Source of the DNA: Papaver somniferum
Taxonomy: Eukaryota; Streptophyta; Magnoliopsida; Ranunculales; Papaveraceae
Reading direction: 5' to 3'
NCBI RefSeq assembly: GCF_003573695.1
Contig: NC_039361.1
Span: 93,297,592-93,361,591 of the forward strand
Length of the DNA: 64,000 bases
The notes beneath the pieces were generated by a model. It was not told the DNA's origin. It was given only the letters and a program-made list of their open reading frames with translations, and did not search any database. A program made the translations under genes and the position numbers. Shown here piece by piece: positions 60,381-64,000 of the stretch (within the stretch, counting starts at the first letter, position 1; every line of letters starts with the position of its first letter).

Positions 60381-61889
60381 CATATTTTCTTGAATCAACG
60401 TACATAGAAATGCAATTTTTATTAGACGTATTTCCTTAGAACATATTAATTGTAATTACAATACATTTTTCAAACTTTTTCTGTTAAAGATGAGTTTATC
60501 TAGTTTATAATTTAGTCTCAGAAATGAATTTCCGACTTATAACGAAATGTGTAGACTTTTTTGAGTTAACGTATATAAAATTCAACATTCTTATAAACTC
60601 TTTCTTTTTGTGTTGGCTTGGTCTTTCTATTTGATTCAAGATAGATGAAATTTGTTAGGATTTGGATTAGTTTTGCATGGTCTTTCATCCTTCTTCTATT
60701 GTGAAATTTGACTTCCTTCATATTTTCTTTAATCAACGTACATAGAAATGCAATTTTTACTAGACGTATTGCCTTAGAACATATTAATTGTAATTATAAT
60801 ACATTTTTCAAAAATTTTCTGTTAAAGATGAGTTTATCTAGTTTACAATTTAGTCTCAATAGTCAATTTCCGACTTATAACGAAATGTGTAGACTTTTTT
60901 GAGTTAACGTGTATAAAATTCAACATTCTTATAAACTCTTTCTTTTTTGTGTTGGCTTGGTCTTTCTATTTGATTCAAGATAGATGAAATTTGTTAGGAT
61001 TTGGATTAGTTCTGCATGGTCTTTCATCCTTCTTCTATTGTGAAATTTGACTTCCTTCATATTTTCTTTAATCAACGTACATAGAAATGCAATTTTTACT
61101 AGACGTATTGCCTTAGAACATATTAATTATAATTACAATACATTTTTCAAACTTTTTCTGTTAAAGATGAGTTTATCTAGTTTACAATTTAGTCTCAGAA
61201 ATCAATTTCCGACTTATAACGAAATGTGTAGACTTTTTTGAGTTAACGTATATAAAATTCAACATTTTTATGAACTCTTTCTTTTTGTGTCGGCTTTGTC
61301 TTTCTATTTGATTCAAGATAGATGAAATTTGTTAGGATTTGGATTAGTTCTGCTTGGTCTTTCAACCTTCTTCTATTGTGAAATTTGACTTCCTTCATAT
61401 TTTCTTGAATCAACGTACATAGAAATGCAATTTTTTTATTAGACGTAATGCCTTAGAACATATTATTTGTAATTACAATATATTTTTCAAACTTTTTCTG
61501 TTAAAGATGAATTTATCTAGTATAAAATTTAGTCTCAGAAATCAACTTCCGACTTATAACGAAGTGTGTAGACTATTTTGAGTTAACGTATATAAAGTTC
61601 AACATATTTATGAACTCTTTATTTTTGTATTGGCTTTGTCTTTCTATCTGATTCAAGATAGATGAAATTTGTTAGGATTTGGATTAGTTCTGCTTGGTCT
61701 TTCATCCTTCTTTTATTGTGAAATTTGACTTCCTTCTTATTTTCTTGAATCAACATACATAGAAATGCAATTTTTAGTAGACGTAATGCCTTAGAACATA
61801 TTATTTGTGATTACAATACATTTTTCAAAATTTTCAGTTAAAGATGAGTTTATCTAGTTTACAATTTAGTCTCAGAAATCAATTTCCGA

Positions 61890-63225
61890 CTTATAACGAG
61901 TGTAGACTTTTTTGAGTTAACGTATATTAAATTCAACATTTTTATGAACTCTTTCTTTTTGTGTTGGCTTGTCTTTCTATTTGATTCAAGATAGATGAAA
62001 TTTGTTAGAATTTGGATTATTTTTGCATGGTCTTTCATCCTTTTCTATTGTGAAATTTGACTTCCTTCATATTTTCTTGAATCAACGTACATAAAAATGC
62101 AATTTTTACTAGACGTATTGCCTTAGAACATATTAATTGTAATTACAATACATTTTTCAAACTTTTTCTGTTAAAGATGAGTTTATCTAGTTTACAATTT
62201 AGTCTCAGAAATCAATTTTCGACTTATAACGAAATGTGTAGACTTTTGTGAGTTAACGTATATAAAATTCAACATTTTTATGAACTCTTTCTTTTTGTGT
62301 TGGCTTTGTCTTTCTATTTGATTCAAGATAGATGAAATTTGTTAGGATTTTTTATTAGTTCTGCATGGTCTTTCATCCTTATTCTAATGTGAAATTTGAC
62401 TTCCTTCATATTTTCTTGAATCAACGTACATAGAAATGTAATTTTTACTAGATGTATTGTATTAGAACATATTAATTATATTTACAATACATTTTTAAAA
62501 CTTTTTCTGTGAGTTTATCTAGTTTACAATTTAGTCTCAGAAATCAATTTCCGACTTATAACGAAAGGTGTAGACTTTTTTGAGTTAATGTAAATAAAAT
62601 TCAACATTTTTATGAACTCTTTCTTTTTGTGTTGGCTTTGTCTTTCTATTTGATTCAATATAGATGAAATTTGTTAGGATTTGGATTAGTTCTGCATGGT
62701 CTTTCATCCTTCTTCTATTGTGAAATTTGACTTCCTTCATATTTTCTTGAATCAACATACATAGAAATGTAATTTTTACTAGACGTATTGCCTTAGAACA
62801 TATTAATTGTAATTACAATACATTTTTCAAACTTTTTCTGTTAAAGATGAGTTTATCTAGTTTACAATTTAGTCTCAGAAATCAATTTCCGAGTTATAAC
62901 GAAATGTGTAGACTTTTTTGAGTTAACGTATATAAAATTCAACATTTTTATGAACTCTTTCTTTTTGTGTTGGCTTTGTCTTTCTATTTGATTCAAGATA
63001 GATGAAATTTGTTAGGATTTGGATCAGTTCTGCATGGTCTTTCATCCTTCTTCTTTTGTGAAATTGGACAATGCAATTTTTAGTAGACGTAATGCCTTAG
63101 AACATATTATTTGTGATTACAATACATTTTTCAAACTTTTTCAGTTAAAGATGAGTTTATCTAGTTTACAATTTAGTCTCAGATATCAATTTCCGACTTA
63201 TAACGAAGTGTGTAGACTTTTTTGA
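61890..63225. repeat. Displaced copy of the five-monomer unit
   Basis: 61890-62740 matches 54801-55650 at an offset of 7089 bp. 62740-63225 matches 54005-54490 at an offset of 8735 bp, including the 36-bp deletion monomer (ggacaatgcaattttt at 63066 and 54331). The switch of partner is what a tandem five-monomer repeat predicts. Confidence 0.8.
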
Positions 63226-64000
63226 GTTAACGTATATTAAATTTAACAATTTTATGAACTCTTTCTTTTTGTGTTGGATTTGTCTTTCAATTTGATTCAA
63301 GATAGATGAAATTTATTATGATTTGGATTAGTTCTGCATGGTCTTTCATCCTTCTTCTATTGTGAAATTTGACTTCTTTCATATTTTCTTGAATCAACGT
63401 ACATAGAAATGCAATTTTTAGTAGACGTAATGCCTTAGAACATATTATTTGTGATTACGATACATTTTTCAAACTTTTTCAGTTAAAGATGAGTTTATCT
63501 AGTTTACAATTTAGTCTCAGAAATCAATTTCCGACTTATAACGAAGTGTGTAGACTTTTTTGAGTTAACGTATATTAAATTCAACATTTTTATGAACTCT
63601 TTCTTTTTGTGTTGGCTTGTCTTTCTATTTGATTCAAGATAGATGAAATTTGTTAGGATTTGGATTATTTTTGCATGGTCTTTCATCCTTTTCTATTGTG
63701 AAATTTGACTTCCTTCATATTTTCTTGAATCGACGTACATAAAAATGCAATTTTTAATAGACGTATTGCCTTAGAACATATCAATTGTAATTACAATACA
63801 TTTTTCAAAATTTTTCTGTTAAAGATGAGTTTATCTAGTTTACAATTTAGTCTCAGAAATCAATTTCCGACTGATAACGAAATGTGTAGACTTTTTTGAG
63901 TTAACGTATATAAAATTCAACATTCTTATGAACTCTTTCTTTTTGTGTTGGCTTTGTCTTTCTATTTGATTCAAGATAGATGAAATTTGTTATGATTTGA

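Larger units (their letters stand above)
49157..64000 (-). repeat. Tandem satellite array with higher-order structure (minus orientation)
   Basis: About 44 monomers of about 337 bp, same orientation as 7567-21365. Monomer variants recur at set distances. A variant with gtatacaat, actattttgag and tttttgtattgg lies near 50415, 51085, 52100, 56775, 57445, 60155 and 61515, all roughly multiples of one monomer apart. A variant with attagacatcc and tttcatgaatc lies near 56320, 56990, 58340 and 59690. Long identical blocks are displaced by 1646, 2704, 7089 and 8735 bp. The array runs off the window end. ORFs of 60-82 codons are repeat by-products. Confidence 0.95.

Noticed and set aside
49157..64000. 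Possible CRISPR array or other direct-repeat/spacer system
   Set aside because: The repeat is a continuous ~337-bp satellite without unique spacers, in plant nuclear DNA.

Overview
This window is plant nuclear DNA with no intact host gene. It combines three kinds of material: (1) an AT-rich tandem satellite with a monomer of about 337 bp, (2) broken retrotransposons (three LINE copies and one Ty1/copia-type LTR element), and (3) a composite insertion of plastid DNA (NUPT) carrying pseudogenes of accD, rbcL, atpB, ycf2, ycf15, ndhB, rpl2 and rpl23 and the tRNA genes trnL-CAA and trnI-CAU. Full-size accD and ycf2 relatives argue for a flowering plant other than a grass; I cannot name the species.

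Layout. 1-2451: satellite in one orientation (called +). 2452-3597: a middle piece of ycf2 on the minus strand. 3601-7562: LINE-1, with ORF1, endonuclease and part of RT, an internal deletion and a folded-back 3' end. 7567-21365: satellite in the opposite orientation, carrying a small LINE 3' fragment with a perfect 15-bp target-site duplication (11731-12425). 21366-31866: a minus-strand LTR retroelement with two tandem LTR/3'-region copies, an accessory ORF, a tRNA-iMet primer-binding site and a truncated 5' LTR. 31867-46099: the NUPT, made of an accD-rbcL-atpB block, a ycf2(3')-ycf15-trnL-ndhB(3') block, an rpl2-rpl23-trnI-ycf2(5') block and an inverted ycf2 piece. 46100-49156: LINE-2, 5'-truncated but with RT, zinc-binding and RNase H regions and a poly(A) tail. 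49157-64000: satellite again (minus orientation), with visible higher-order structure.

The genes do not work together as a pathway; the window records successive insertions and rearrangements. The satellite is probably the oldest substrate, because the LTR element and the small LINE clearly inserted into it. The plastid genes carry frameshifts, stop codons and CpG-to-TpG/CpA changes, and keep the rpl2 intron and ACG start codon, so the transfer was through DNA and the copies are nuclear pseudogenes. The most striking pattern is that three separate ycf2 pieces (41189-45480 forward, 3597-2452 reverse, 46099-45485 reverse) nearly tile one ycf2 gene end to end, while a fourth piece (36561-37440) supplies the 3' end and overlaps the third. 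The breaks between them coincide with LINE ends, a satellite edge and a small inverted-repeat junction. I found no convincing new protein system; the novelty here is structural.
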